DNA of 64,000 bases from Bacillota bacterium. Its GTDB lineage: Bacteria > Bacillota > Clostridia > Christensenellales > SZUA-584. A model generated the notes under the pieces. That model ran no database searches and had not been told where the DNA came from. It saw only the letters and a list, made by a program, of their open reading frames with translations. The position numbers were made by a program, and so were the translations under genes. Below are positions 7,256 through 15,049 of the stretch, in pieces. Location of the stretch: NCBI GenBank assembly GCA_023391105.1, contig JAEWBO010000010.1, positions 37,119 to 101,118 on the forward strand. Reading direction: 5' to 3'. How positions within the stretch are numbered: position 1 is the first letter of the stretch; each line of letters opens with the position of its first letter.

Positions 7256-8200
7256 TCATCCAATTATCTCTTTGTATTTCTTATCAATGTAGGCCAGTTC
7301 ATCAGCGGTGAGCTCCCAGTCGGCAGCACTGGCGTTTTCATAGGCCATTTCCGGCGTTGTTGCGCCCATCAGTGAACAGGTAACACCCGGCTGCGACAGC
7401 ACCCAGTTGATGGATACCTGCGCAACGGTGGTGCCTTTATCACCTGCAATACCGCGAAGAACATCAAGAAGCTTCTGACACTTAGACCACATCGGCTCCT
7501 CATAGAACGAATAAAAACCAGAGCGAAGCTCTTTGCCGCCTGTGACCGGCTTTTGCATCTTGCCCGTGAGTATGCCGCCGCCCAAGGAGCCGTATGTGAT
7601 GACACCAACCCCGTTCTCCTTGCAGACAGGAATAATTCCATTCTCAACCGAGACGCGGTTAAGCATGCTCATCGGAGGCTGAACCACGGATATGTCCGCT
7701 ATGTCGATCGCTTTTTGAACAAGCGCGGCATCAAAGTTTGACACACCTATCGCGCGAATCTTTCCTTCTTCCTTAAACTTAACCATCAGTTCAAGCGCAT
7801 CGTCAATACTGTTATTGAAATCAGGCCAGTGTATGAAATAAAGATCGATGTAGTCCGTCTCGAGCCGGCGAAGTGAGTCTTCAAGCTCTCGCCTCATGAT
7901 ATTCGTATTTAGGCAACGGACATATTCCCCATCAATACGCAGCACACCTAGCTTCGTCGCCAAAACGACTTTGTCGCGCAGTCCCTTAATGGCCTTTGCC
8001 ACGACTCTCTCGGAAGCGCCGTCCATTCCGTAGGCAGCCGCCGTATCCACCATGTTCACGCCCGCATCGACAGACGCCCTTATCGCATCGATGGCGATCT
8101 TTTCATCCACCTCACCGAAAAAGTCGTTGCCCATTTCCCATGTGCCCTGACCGATAACTGAAATATCGATGCCGCTGTTGCCCATTTTTCTATATTTCAT
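7256..8200 (-). CDS. Aldo/keto reductase
   Basis: This 314-residue (alpha/beta)8-barrel NADPH-dependent reductase has the catalytic set visible in MVDTAAAYG (Asp, Tyr), the lysine in VLATKLG and the histidine in YFIHWPD. The C-terminal NADP-binding region is of the family type. It starts 5 bases after a strong GGAGGAGGG site. It is the last gene of the operon headed by the sugar-binding lipoprotein and follows the cupin protein, so it probably reduces or oxidises an imported sugar aldehyde or ketose. The specific substrate is unknown. Confidence 0.92.
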   Translation of the reverse strand: MKYRKMGNSGIDISVIGQGTWEMGNDFFGEVDEKIAIDAIRASVDAGVNMVDTAAAYGMDGASERVVAKAIKGLRDKVVLATKLGVLRIDGEYVRCLNTNIMRRELEDSLRRLETDYIDLYFIHWPDFNNSIDDALELMVKFKEEGKIRAIGVSNFDAALVQKAIDIADISVVQPPMSMLNRVSVENGIIPVCKENGVGVITYGSLGGGILTGKMQKPVTGGKELRSGFYSFYEEPMWSKCQKLLDVLRGIAGDKGTTVAQVSINWVLSQPGVTCSLMGATTPEMAYENASAADWELTADELAYIDKKYKEIIG

Positions 8201-8258
8201 TTTTACCCTCCTCCGATAAATATATATTTTTGATCTTACTTATGACCTTAACGTGTTT

Positions 8259-8765
8259 TCATTCAAACGCGTCGAGCACTTCAATTTGCTGCTCTTTCGG
8301 GATATTGATAACCAGACAATCTGTTGCGTATGTCCTCTCCGGCAGCGCGCATAGGATATGAACCTTTTTGCACTTATATGGGAAACCGGCATTATGCCAT
8401 ACCCCTGCCTTCACGTTGATGATCGTGCCCTTGGGCAACAGAAACACCTCAATCTCATCATACGGTACTTCTCCCGCTTGGGTTGCCGGGGCCACATGCA
8501 TCAGATAATCACCGTCCAGGCAAATTATCGATTCATGGCAGGTGTTGTGCATTTCGATGCAGTTAATAATGTGCGGACGGTCTTCGACCACACAGGCGGA
8601 ATATGAAACGTTCGTTGCGCAGCCAAGGCTTTGCTGCACCATGTCGCGATAGAATTCGACAGGCGGAGCACCCAGCTTGTCACCCTTGGGGTCGAGTATA
8701 CTCGCGTAGCTTCCGTATTTTGCAAATGCTTCCTGTGTCAGCCTTTTAATCTTAATCTGTCTCAT
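8259..8765 (-). CDS. Ureidoglycolate-lyase-like cupin protein
   Basis: The 168-residue protein resembles the AllA/ureidoglycolate lyase fold. It starts with IKRLTQEAFAKYGSYASIL, carries a long beta region, and has the family segment VFLLPKGTIINVKAGVWHNAGFP with the conserved histidine, ending in TDCLVINIPKEQQIEV. No purine-catabolism gene is nearby, so cleavage of ureidoglycolate is unlikely here. A role in handling a sugar acid or in epimerising or isomerising a pathway intermediate fits the sugar ABC importer operon better, but this is inference. The ATG at 8765 follows GAGGAGG by 6 bases. Confidence 0.75.
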   Translation of the reverse strand: MRQIKIKRLTQEAFAKYGSYASILDPKGDKLGAPPVEFYRDMVQQSLGCATNVSYSACVVEDRPHIINCIEMHNTCHESIICLDGDYLMHVAPATQAGEVPYDEIEVFLLPKGTIINVKAGVWHNAGFPYKCKKVHILCALPERTYATDCLVINIPKEQQIEVLDAFE

Positions 8766-8863
8766 TAACAACCTCCTCGCTTTATCGTTCTCAAGCGTCT
8801 TGCTTTATGAAAGAAAACCGTTCTTCCTGTTTACCCATTGTCAAACGCTTATTCACACCGTAC

Positions 8864-9868
8864 CTATTGGGCAATCGTCTCTCTTGTCAGCACATGATTC
8901 AGTGCGACTGCCAGCACCAGCACAACGCCTTTCGCAAGAGACTCCCAATAGTTCGGAATAACCGATTTTAATCCGAGTGTTAAGCAAGCAATAATCAGCG
9001 CGCCAATGACCGATTTGACCACTGACCCTTCACCGCCCGTAAATACTGTACCGCCCAGCAAAACCGCAATAATCGCTTCGGTCTCCACGCCGATGCCTGT
9101 GTATGGCTCACCGATCATCAAGTAGCTCCCGCGCGCGACACCCGCAAGCGCCGAAAGCACGCCAAGCATAATGTAAACGCCCCAGACGACTTTCACAGAA
9201 TTGATGCCTGAAAGCTCGGCCGCTGTCCGGTTGCCCCCTATAGCCGCGATATATTTTCCCAATATTGTTTTGCGCTGCACGATGACGAGCAAGACGATCA
9301 CCAAAACCGTTGCAATAACCGCCCACGACACCCCGGTGTTCTTTATAACTTCCGTACGGGCAAAGTCTCCTACCCATGCCGGCATCTGCATCCCGTCTCC
9401 GCTTTTTATTGAAGATACGCCCTCAGGAACCAAATACCTTGCTATTCCCTGGTACACGCTCATGGTGATTAAAGTCGCTATAACAGGCGTTATTCGCATT
9501 TTCATTACCAGCCAGCCATTGATCCAGCCAAGTACGAAGCCAACTGCCAGTGTAATCAGCAATGCGGGCAGGAAAGCGAATCCGTTGAGCACCATGATGG
9601 CGTAAAACACCGTCGTCAGGCTTAATGTGCTTCCAACCGAAAGATCGATGTTGCCCGAGATCATTATATAAGTAAACCCGCTTGAAATCATGATAATGGG
9701 CACGGACATTCTTATTATGTTGGTTAAGTTGTCAAAATAGAGGAAATTACCCCTTTGGAACAGCTCACCCTTGGTAAGACTCAAAGCAATGACGACCAAC
9801 AACAGAATCAGGTATACGTAAACACTTTTGATAATGTTCTTTCCGCTATATTTTGCACTAGGTTGCAT
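8864..9868 (-). CDS. Sugar ABC transporter permease (RbsC type), second copy
   Basis: This 334-residue integral membrane protein with about eight to ten hydrophobic segments belongs to the ribose/xylose/arabinose-type permease family (BPD_transp_2). It has the family segment LGGTVFTGGEGSVVKSVIGA near residue 275. With the neighbouring permease it can form a heterodimeric channel. The ATG at 9868 lies 8 bases after AAAGGGG; the in-frame GTG at 9889 overlaps the upstream stop and lacks its own site. It is followed after 98 bases by the cupin gene. Confidence 0.93.
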   Translation of the reverse strand: MQPSAKYSGKNIIKSVYVYLILLLVVIALSLTKGELFQRGNFLYFDNLTNIIRMSVPIIMISSGFTYIMISGNIDLSVGSTLSLTTVFYAIMVLNGFAFLPALLITLAVGFVLGWINGWLVMKMRITPVIATLITMSVYQGIARYLVPEGVSSIKSGDGMQMPAWVGDFARTEVIKNTGVSWAVIATVLVIVLLVIVQRKTILGKYIAAIGGNRTAAELSGINSVKVVWGVYIMLGVLSALAGVARGSYLMIGEPYTGIGVETEAIIAVLLGGTVFTGGEGSVVKSVIGALIIACLTLGLKSVIPNYWESLAKGVVLVLAVALNHVLTRETIAQ

Positions 9869-9885
9869 CCTATTCACCCCTTTCA

Positions 9886-10902
9886 TCACGAATTGCGCTT
9901 ATCAAGCGCATATCTCTGCGCAAGAATCGCTAAAAACGTGACCACACCTTTTAAGATAAACTGCCATTCTGGCCGCAGCAGCAGGCTTGTCGCAGCGGAT
10001 GCCACAACCCCGATGATAAGGGCGCCGACCACAGTACCTGCAACCGAACCAAACCCACCGTCAATGCTTGTTCCGCCTAGCAAAGTGACAACCAGCGCGC
10101 TAAACTCTAAGCCTTCGCCGCGGCTTGAAATGGCTGCTTTGGTTTCAGATGCGAGAAGTATTCCGGTGATTCCCGCAAGGAGTGAGCTAAGAAGATACAA
10201 AATTGTAATATGCCTTTCAACCTTGATGCCTGATAGACGCGCCGCTTCTCTATTGGCACCAATTAAATACGTTCTTCTGCCGAAAGTTGTTTTCTTCTCA
10301 ACAAAGAGGGCAATAATCACGAGCAGAGCAGCAATCACCACCGCGATTTTGATGGGACCCACCAGTGTGACATTCCCGACGACTCCGTAAACATCCGGTA
10401 AGCCGGCGCTGCGTTGTGCACCCATCGTGATCACCTGCGCCACACCCCTCGCGATCGACATCGTTCCCAGAGTCACGATGATGGACGCCACCTTCAGGTG
10501 TGCGATGAAGTATGAATTGAGCAAACCGATTATCAGCGCGGCCAGCAAGGCCAAGACGACACTCAAGCCGTACCCCATGCCAAGGCCTGTTGCCAGCTCG
10601 GAAAAACCCTCCGACTGTGTCTGGCAGAAGTAAGCAGAAAGCACCCCCGTCATGGCGATGGTCCCGCCGACCGACATATCGAAGTGGCCAGTAATCAGCA
10701 GAAACGTGACGCCAATGCCAAGAATCACAACATACCAATTGTTGGCCAGTAAATTTAGCACGATCGGTACAGAGAAATATTTCGGTATCAGCAGACTCGC
10801 AAGTGAGAAAGCCAAGATCAGAACAATGATCATTGAGAGCGTTATGAAGGATTCATTGCTCATCTTTCCGTTTTTAAAGAAACTGCCTTTTTTGTTAAAC
10901 AT
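9886..10902 (-). CDS. Sugar ABC transporter permease (RbsC type), first copy
   Basis: The 338-residue multi-pass membrane protein is of the same BPD_transp_2 family as its downstream neighbour, with VTLLGGTSIDGGFGSVAGTV near residue 270 and the substrate-channel segment GHFDMSVGGTIAMTG near residue 75. I start at the ATG at 10902, two bases after the ATPase stop and preceded by GGGGGTG inside the end of the ATPase gene. Translation of the two is therefore probably coupled. Two distinct permease genes imply a heterodimeric importer, unlike the RbsC homodimer. Confidence 0.93.
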   Translation of the reverse strand: MFNKKGSFFKNGKMSNESFITLSMIIVLILAFSLASLLIPKYFSVPIVLNLLANNWYVVILGIGVTFLLITGHFDMSVGGTIAMTGVLSAYFCQTQSEGFSELATGLGMGYGLSVVLALLAALIIGLLNSYFIAHLKVASIIVTLGTMSIARGVAQVITMGAQRSAGLPDVYGVVGNVTLVGPIKIAVVIAALLVIIALFVEKKTTFGRRTYLIGANREAARLSGIKVERHITILYLLSSLLAGITGILLASETKAAISSRGEGLEFSALVVTLLGGTSIDGGFGSVAGTVVGALIIGVVASAATSLLLRPEWQFILKGVVTFLAILAQRYALDKRNS

Positions 10903-10903
10903 A

Positions 10904-12391
10904 TCAGCATGCACCCCCAGTACAGACATGAATGACCCGCTGGGCATCAATATCAACGCCGTTTTGCAGCTCTAAACGGATCTCACCCTCATAAAGCAGA
11001 AAAATACGGTCACATGAATTCAATATTTCCGGCAGTTCAGAAGAGAAAAACATAATCGATTTTCCTTCCTTGGCCAGCTCGCGAATGATATGATAGATTT
11101 CCGATTTTGCACCGACATCAATACCTCTCGTCGGTTCGTCCAGCAATAGCAGGTTGGCATCCGCAAACAGGCATTTTGAAAAAACGACTTTCTGCTGATT
11201 ACCGCCTGATAGCTTGGCCGTTTCCTTTTCCATTGAGTCCGTTTTGATATTCAGCTTTTGTATATATTCTTTCGCGACAGCACGCTCTTTGCCGGCATCA
11301 ATGATTCCGCCATGCGAAATCTTGCCCATGTTCATCACCGGAATATTGCGTTTGATTGTCAACAACGTAAACAATCCTTGCGTTCTTCTTTCCTCCGGCA
11401 CAAACGCAATACCGGCTTCAATTGTTTTGCTTGGCATGGAACCGAGCTTCTTGCCGTTAAATTCGATATCACCTGTATACTTATCCGCACCGAAAATAGC
11501 CCGTGCAAGCTCTGTTTTCCCGGCACCGATCAGCCCGTAGAAGCCTACGATCTCACCTTTTTTAATCTTAAAGGATATATCTTTGAGCTTATGATTGCTG
11601 AGATTTTTAACATCTAGCAGCGTTTCTTGAGACGGGATGTCTCTCGGTTCATATTGCTCCATCACCGATTTGCCGATCATCATCCGAATCAGTTCCATAC
11701 GGTCTTTGACTTCACTCATCGGTTTTGTTTCAATATGTTTGCCGTCACGCATCACCGTAACGTCATCTCCAAGTTCAAATATCTCATCAAGTCGATGTGA
11801 AATATAAATCACTGTGACATTTTGCTCGCGTAACCGCTTCACTATTTTAAAAAGCCTTTCAATTTCGCTTTCCGATAACGCTGCGGTCGGTTCGTCCATG
11901 ATGATAATTTCCGCATCAGAAGCGACAGCTTTTGCAATCTCGATGATTTGTTTTTTTGCAACGCTTAACCTTGATACCCGTTCTTTGGGATTAATGCCGG
12001 GCTCTATATCCTTTAATACGTCAGTAATTTTTTTAATCTTATCTGTTTTGCGTAAAAACCCGAATTTTGTATCTTCTACGCCGAGTGTGAGATTTTCTTC
12101 AACTGTCAACTGATCAACAACATTGAGTTCCTGAAACAAAGTGCTTATTCCTTTATTGTTTGCATCCTTTGTGCTGCTCGCGCTGTATTCTTGCCCGTTA
12201 AGATAAATCGTTCCGGACGTTCTTGCAAACGCGCCTGTCAGAATTTTTATGAGCGTCGATTTGCCGGCACCGTTTTCTCCCACCAGACAATGAACCGTGT
12301 TTTTACGGACGTTGAAGCTGACATCGTTCACCGCCCTTACGCCCGGAAAATCTTTGATCAGGTTTTTGATTTCCAACGCATAATCACTCAT
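10904..12391 (-). CDS. Sugar ABC transporter ATP-binding protein (RbsA type, two ATPase domains)
   Basis: The 495-residue protein has tandem nucleotide-binding domains. The first has Walker A GENGAGKST (about 38-46) and Walker B IIIMDEPTAAL. The second has GLIGAGKTEL (about 285), LSGGNQQKV and Walker B LLLLDEPTRGIDVG. As in RbsA/MglA, one domain may be catalytically weaker; the first domain's signature reads LSVAKKQ rather than LSGGQ. It energises uptake by the two permeases that follow. A stable hairpin separates it from the binding-protein gene upstream, which may set unequal expression. Confidence 0.95.
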   Translation of the reverse strand: MSDYALEIKNLIKDFPGVRAVNDVSFNVRKNTVHCLVGENGAGKSTLIKILTGAFARTSGTIYLNGQEYSASSTKDANNKGISTLFQELNVVDQLTVEENLTLGVEDTKFGFLRKTDKIKKITDVLKDIEPGINPKERVSRLSVAKKQIIEIAKAVASDAEIIIMDEPTAALSESEIERLFKIVKRLREQNVTVIYISHRLDEIFELGDDVTVMRDGKHIETKPMSEVKDRMELIRMMIGKSVMEQYEPRDIPSQETLLDVKNLSNHKLKDISFKIKKGEIVGFYGLIGAGKTELARAIFGADKYTGDIEFNGKKLGSMPSKTIEAGIAFVPEERRTQGLFTLLTIKRNIPVMNMGKISHGGIIDAGKERAVAKEYIQKLNIKTDSMEKETAKLSGGNQQKVVFSKCLFADANLLLLDEPTRGIDVGAKSEIYHIIRELAKEGKSIMFFSSELPEILNSCDRIFLLYEGEIRLELQNGVDIDAQRVIHVCTGGAC

Positions 12392-12412
12392 TGATATCTC
12401 CCCATTCTATAA

Positions 12413-12449
12413 TTTTGGGGAGGGGCTCTTGCCGAGCCACCCCCCAAAC
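12413..12449 (-). promoter_or_regulatory. Intercistronic stem-loop between binding protein and ATPase genes
   Basis: On the reverse strand TTTGGGGGG-T-GGCTC pairs with GAGCC-CC-TCCCCAAA around a short loop. It is the strongest hairpin of the operon and is followed by ATTATAG rather than a long T run. Such structures commonly protect the upstream mRNA or partially terminate, giving an excess of binding protein over membrane subunits. Confidence 0.65.
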
Positions 12450-12472
12450 AATGCTATAGGCCTAAGTGTTGG

Positions 12473-13606
12473 TTATTTTACATCGTCTTCAGTCAGGCTT
12501 GTGCCAAACTGATCGTTGTACCACTTGAGCGCGTCGGCAAGCGTCATGTTCCATGCATCAACCACCTGAACCGGCCCGAAGATTTCTTCGGAAGGATCAG
12601 AAACCTGATTGATCTCGCCTAAGTAAACCTTAACAATCATATCGATGATCGCTTCAGATGTACCGATCGGGGGCAGTCCGAGCGAGGCCTTAAGAGAGCT
12701 TTCAGGGTTGAAAATGTCTTTAAGCTCCGAAACAGGGCAGTCAACGCTGCAGACGATTTCAGTTGTCGGCACGCCGTCCTTCATTTTGCCGCGTCCTGCA
12801 TCGATAAGTGCCGCCATCGCACCGGGTGTTAAGTCACCGGCTTCGGAATAGATGATGTTGACTTCGGGGTTCGTTACAAGCAGATTGCTCAGAGCTGTCT
12901 TCGTTGCATCTGCGCCGCCGCTGCAGTCTTGACAACCAAGGTCAGTGTAATTGCCGGCACCGACAACGCTCTCAATACCCTGCACAAACGGGTCTGTACG
13001 TCCGGTTTTCACTTCTCTGTTATCCGGCCAGCCAAGCTGCACAGTTACGATCGGCTTGTCGGGGTTAGCTTCAATCCAAGCTTTTGCCGCGTCCGCGCCC
13101 ATCTGGAAAGAGCCGCCGGCTTCATCGCTTCTGTATGTCGGAATTCCGGTGTCGCCCAAGGGGCTGAAGAACGACGTCATTGCGATACCTGCTTCAATAG
13201 CCGCTTCCACGCCGGGTTTTGCCGCATCTGCTTCCCAAATCTGAAGGGTTGCGCCGTTGAAATCGGATGTCGCAAGCATGTCAACATTCTGTGTCATCAC
13301 GTTTGCATCCGATTGGCCGTCAATGATGACGACTTCCGCACCATACTTTTCTTTCGCGTAGTCAACAGCAGCCTGTGCACGCGCCTGATGGAACTCGTTT
13401 GCAAGTGTCGAAACGAAATATGCAATCTTCATTCCTTCAGCTGTCTTTTCATCGGACGCAACAGAGGGTTCCTCAGCAGGTTCATTCTGAGCCGGAGCTT
13501 CCGTTACTTCCGGAGACTCTGATACCGTCGGTGTGCTCGCCTGACAGCCTGCCAGTATTCCTAAGGTAAGCAGTACGCTCAAAAAAATCACGATAACCTT
13601 TCTCAT
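12473..13606 (-). CDS. Sugar ABC transporter substrate-binding lipoprotein
   Basis: The 377-residue protein has a lipoprotein signal (MRKVIVIFLSVLLTLGILAGC, lipobox LAGC, modified cysteine 21). An acidic, low-complexity linker (about 22-55) and a ribose-type periplasmic binding domain (Peripla_BP_4 type) starting at MKIAYFVSTLANEFHQ follow. It captures the sugar outside the membrane and delivers it to the two permeases. It is the first gene of operon B and has a strong promoter with palindromic elements just upstream. The domain type suggests a monosaccharide or polyol ligand; which one cannot be read. Confidence 0.94.
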   Translation of the reverse strand: MRKVIVIFLSVLLTLGILAGCQASTPTVSESPEVTEAPAQNEPAEEPSVASDEKTAEGMKIAYFVSTLANEFHQARAQAAVDYAKEKYGAEVVIIDGQSDANVMTQNVDMLATSDFNGATLQIWEADAAKPGVEAAIEAGIAMTSFFSPLGDTGIPTYRSDEAGGSFQMGADAAKAWIEANPDKPIVTVQLGWPDNREVKTGRTDPFVQGIESVVGAGNYTDLGCQDCSGGADATKTALSNLLVTNPEVNIIYSEAGDLTPGAMAALIDAGRGKMKDGVPTTEIVCSVDCPVSELKDIFNPESSLKASLGLPPIGTSEAIIDMIVKVYLGEINQVSDPSEEIFGPVQVVDAWNMTLADALKWYNDQFGTSLTEDDVK

Positions 13607-13707
13607 TTTTTCCTCCTGTATGTTATTGTTTAATCAACTTTCTGTTGATTAACTTTGTTTGACAAATCCCAAAATGCGCTTTGAAATGGTTGGCATAAAT
13701 TATGTTC

Positions 13708-13741
13708 TAACAATTGTTAATGTTAGCATATGCTTTGGAAT
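13708..13741 (-). promoter_or_regulatory. Operator region at the ABC importer promoter
   Basis: Two palindromes overlap the promoter: AGCATATGCT (13725-13734) within the spacer, and TAACAATTGTTA (13708-13719) immediately past the -10. The plus-strand 15-mer CATATGCTTTGGAAT (13727-13741) recurs with one change (CATATTCTTTGGAAT) at 18645-18659 by the aldolase/epimerase/kinase promoter. The placement suggests repression by one of the twin SorC-type regulators. Confidence 0.55.
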
Positions 13742-13748
13742 ATGTCAA
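13720..13748 (-). promoter_or_regulatory. Promoter of the ABC importer operon
   Basis: Reverse-strand TTGACA (13743-13748) and TAACAT (13720-13725) are exactly 17 bases apart, about 115 bases upstream of the binding-protein start. The perfect -35 implies high potential expression when derepressed. Confidence 0.7.
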
Positions 13749-13817
13749 TACAAAATTTATAAATAATTTCAGTGACAAAACATATTGGTTGATTATCTGT
13801 ATACTTGCAGAAATATT

Positions 13818-13841
13818 AAAAAAAGCCGCTATAATACGGCT
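13818..13841 (-). terminator. Terminator overlapping the end of SorC-type regulator 3
   Basis: Reverse-strand AGCCG and CGGCT (13824-13841) flank an 8-base loop and are followed by seven T residues. The 5' arm is coding and the stop codon TAG lies in the loop, so the hairpin is built into the 3' end of the reading frame. Confidence 0.8.
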
Positions 13842-14851
13842 GAACTCTGAACAATGGCGTAACCCGGATTTCCACCGCTGAAAAGACCATTGGCTTCAGG
13901 TGAAGACGGCTTAATCAGTGAGATGATATCTCTGGCGGTATTTTCATCAGTCACCAAATATTTAATGACGCCAGTCCGCAGCGCCCCTATCATTGAAAGA
14001 ACCTTTTGTTTACCCCCGGCAATACAGATCACATGATCAATTCGCCGAAGATTGTCTTCATCGATACCCATAATCAATTTGCTGTGCTCATTATTTAAAA
14101 ATTTACCTTTTAGATTAAACCTTCTGGCACAAATATCGCCTATGGCTTTTGACTCATCAGCTTCATAGATACCCATATGTTTCGAATCAAGAAAGAATCC
14201 GTTATCAGGTGCATAACCTGCCGAAACGATCGCGGCATCCATATGGTTCCACTTCTCAACAATGCCTTTCATAGATATGCTCTGCATATACAGCTCCTTA
14301 TCATCGCTGGATTCGGCAATTGCCGGAGCATAAATGAACGATGGTTTTCCCTGAACCTTTTCTGCAAACATACGGACCATTTCATTGAGCTGATACTCGG
14401 ATGCGATACGAGATGTCCCGCCAATCAAAGGCACAACATTGATGTCATATAGTTTATTACGGTTGGTAAACGAGTTCATGAATTCATAGCAAGTCATTCC
14501 CCAAGCGATTCCAACTGTCGTGTGGCTCCTCAATATCTCCTGTGCGTAATCGGCGCCTTGAGATGCAACCACCTTGGTTATCAAACGTTGCTCTTCAATG
14601 GCTGTCTTGATAACCAGGCAGCCTTTTAATCCGTATATGTTTATAAGCTCATCAGCCAATTCAACAACGTTGCCCTTGGGGTCTTTAACGTTGATTTGAA
14701 TAATCCCCATTTCTTTAGCCTCAAACAATATCATCGAAATTGATGAACGAGAAATCTTAAGCTCTTTGGCGATTTGTTCTTGTGTGAGACCATCTAGGTG
14801 ATACTTTTTTGCAACTTTGACCATTAATTGAATATCATATCGTGCTTTCAT
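13829..14851 (-). CDS. SorC/DeoR-type sugar-binding transcriptional regulator 3
   Basis: The 340-residue protein is a close paralogue of regulator 2 (6054-7010), with the same opening MKARYDIQLMV, the same helix-turn-helix region (TQEQIAKELKISRSSISMI) and the same sugar-binding segments (GIAWGMTCYEF, VPLIGGTSRIASEYQLNEM). It has about 25 extra C-terminal residues (PSSPEANGLFSGGNPGYAIV and onward) that run into the terminator stem. This suggests a lost earlier stop or a recent extension. It lies between the ABC importer operon and the kinase gene and probably controls one or both. Confidence 0.93.
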   Translation of the reverse strand: MKARYDIQLMVKVAKKYHLDGLTQEQIAKELKISRSSISMILFEAKEMGIIQINVKDPKGNVVELADELINIYGLKGCLVIKTAIEEQRLITKVVASQGADYAQEILRSHTTVGIAWGMTCYEFMNSFTNRNKLYDINVVPLIGGTSRIASEYQLNEMVRMFAEKVQGKPSFIYAPAIAESSDDKELYMQSISMKGIVEKWNHMDAAIVSAGYAPDNGFFLDSKHMGIYEADESKAIGDICARRFNLKGKFLNNEHSKLIMGIDEDNLRRIDHVICIAGGKQKVLSMIGALRTGVIKYLVTDENTARDIISLIKPSSPEANGLFSGGNPGYAIVQSSAVL

Positions 14852-14979
14852 CTCTTCTCCGTATAGATATTAATTTAGCGACTGTCGTCTCATACTGAAT
14901 TCTTTAATAATAAGATTAAGCAGTTTATGAAAATGTTTACTTGATTCGTGTATTTTGTCATAACAAACTTCACGACAAC

Positions 14980-15008
14980 ATTTTATCATCATACAATGCT
15001 GTTTACAA
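14980..15008 (-). promoter_or_regulatory. Probable promoter of SorC-type regulator 3
   Basis: Reverse-strand TTGTAA (15003-15008) and TAAAAT (14980-14985) are 17 bases apart, in the gap between the kinase stop and the regulator start. This leaves a leader of about 120 bases. Confidence 0.5.
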
Positions 15009-15049
15009 TCCCATATTTAATAATATTTTACGTTGTTATTGACTTTTAT

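Noticed and set aside
8259..8765. Annotation as a true ureidoglycolate lyase (allA)
   Set aside because: There is no allantoin or purine gene context; similarity is limited to fold-level segments.
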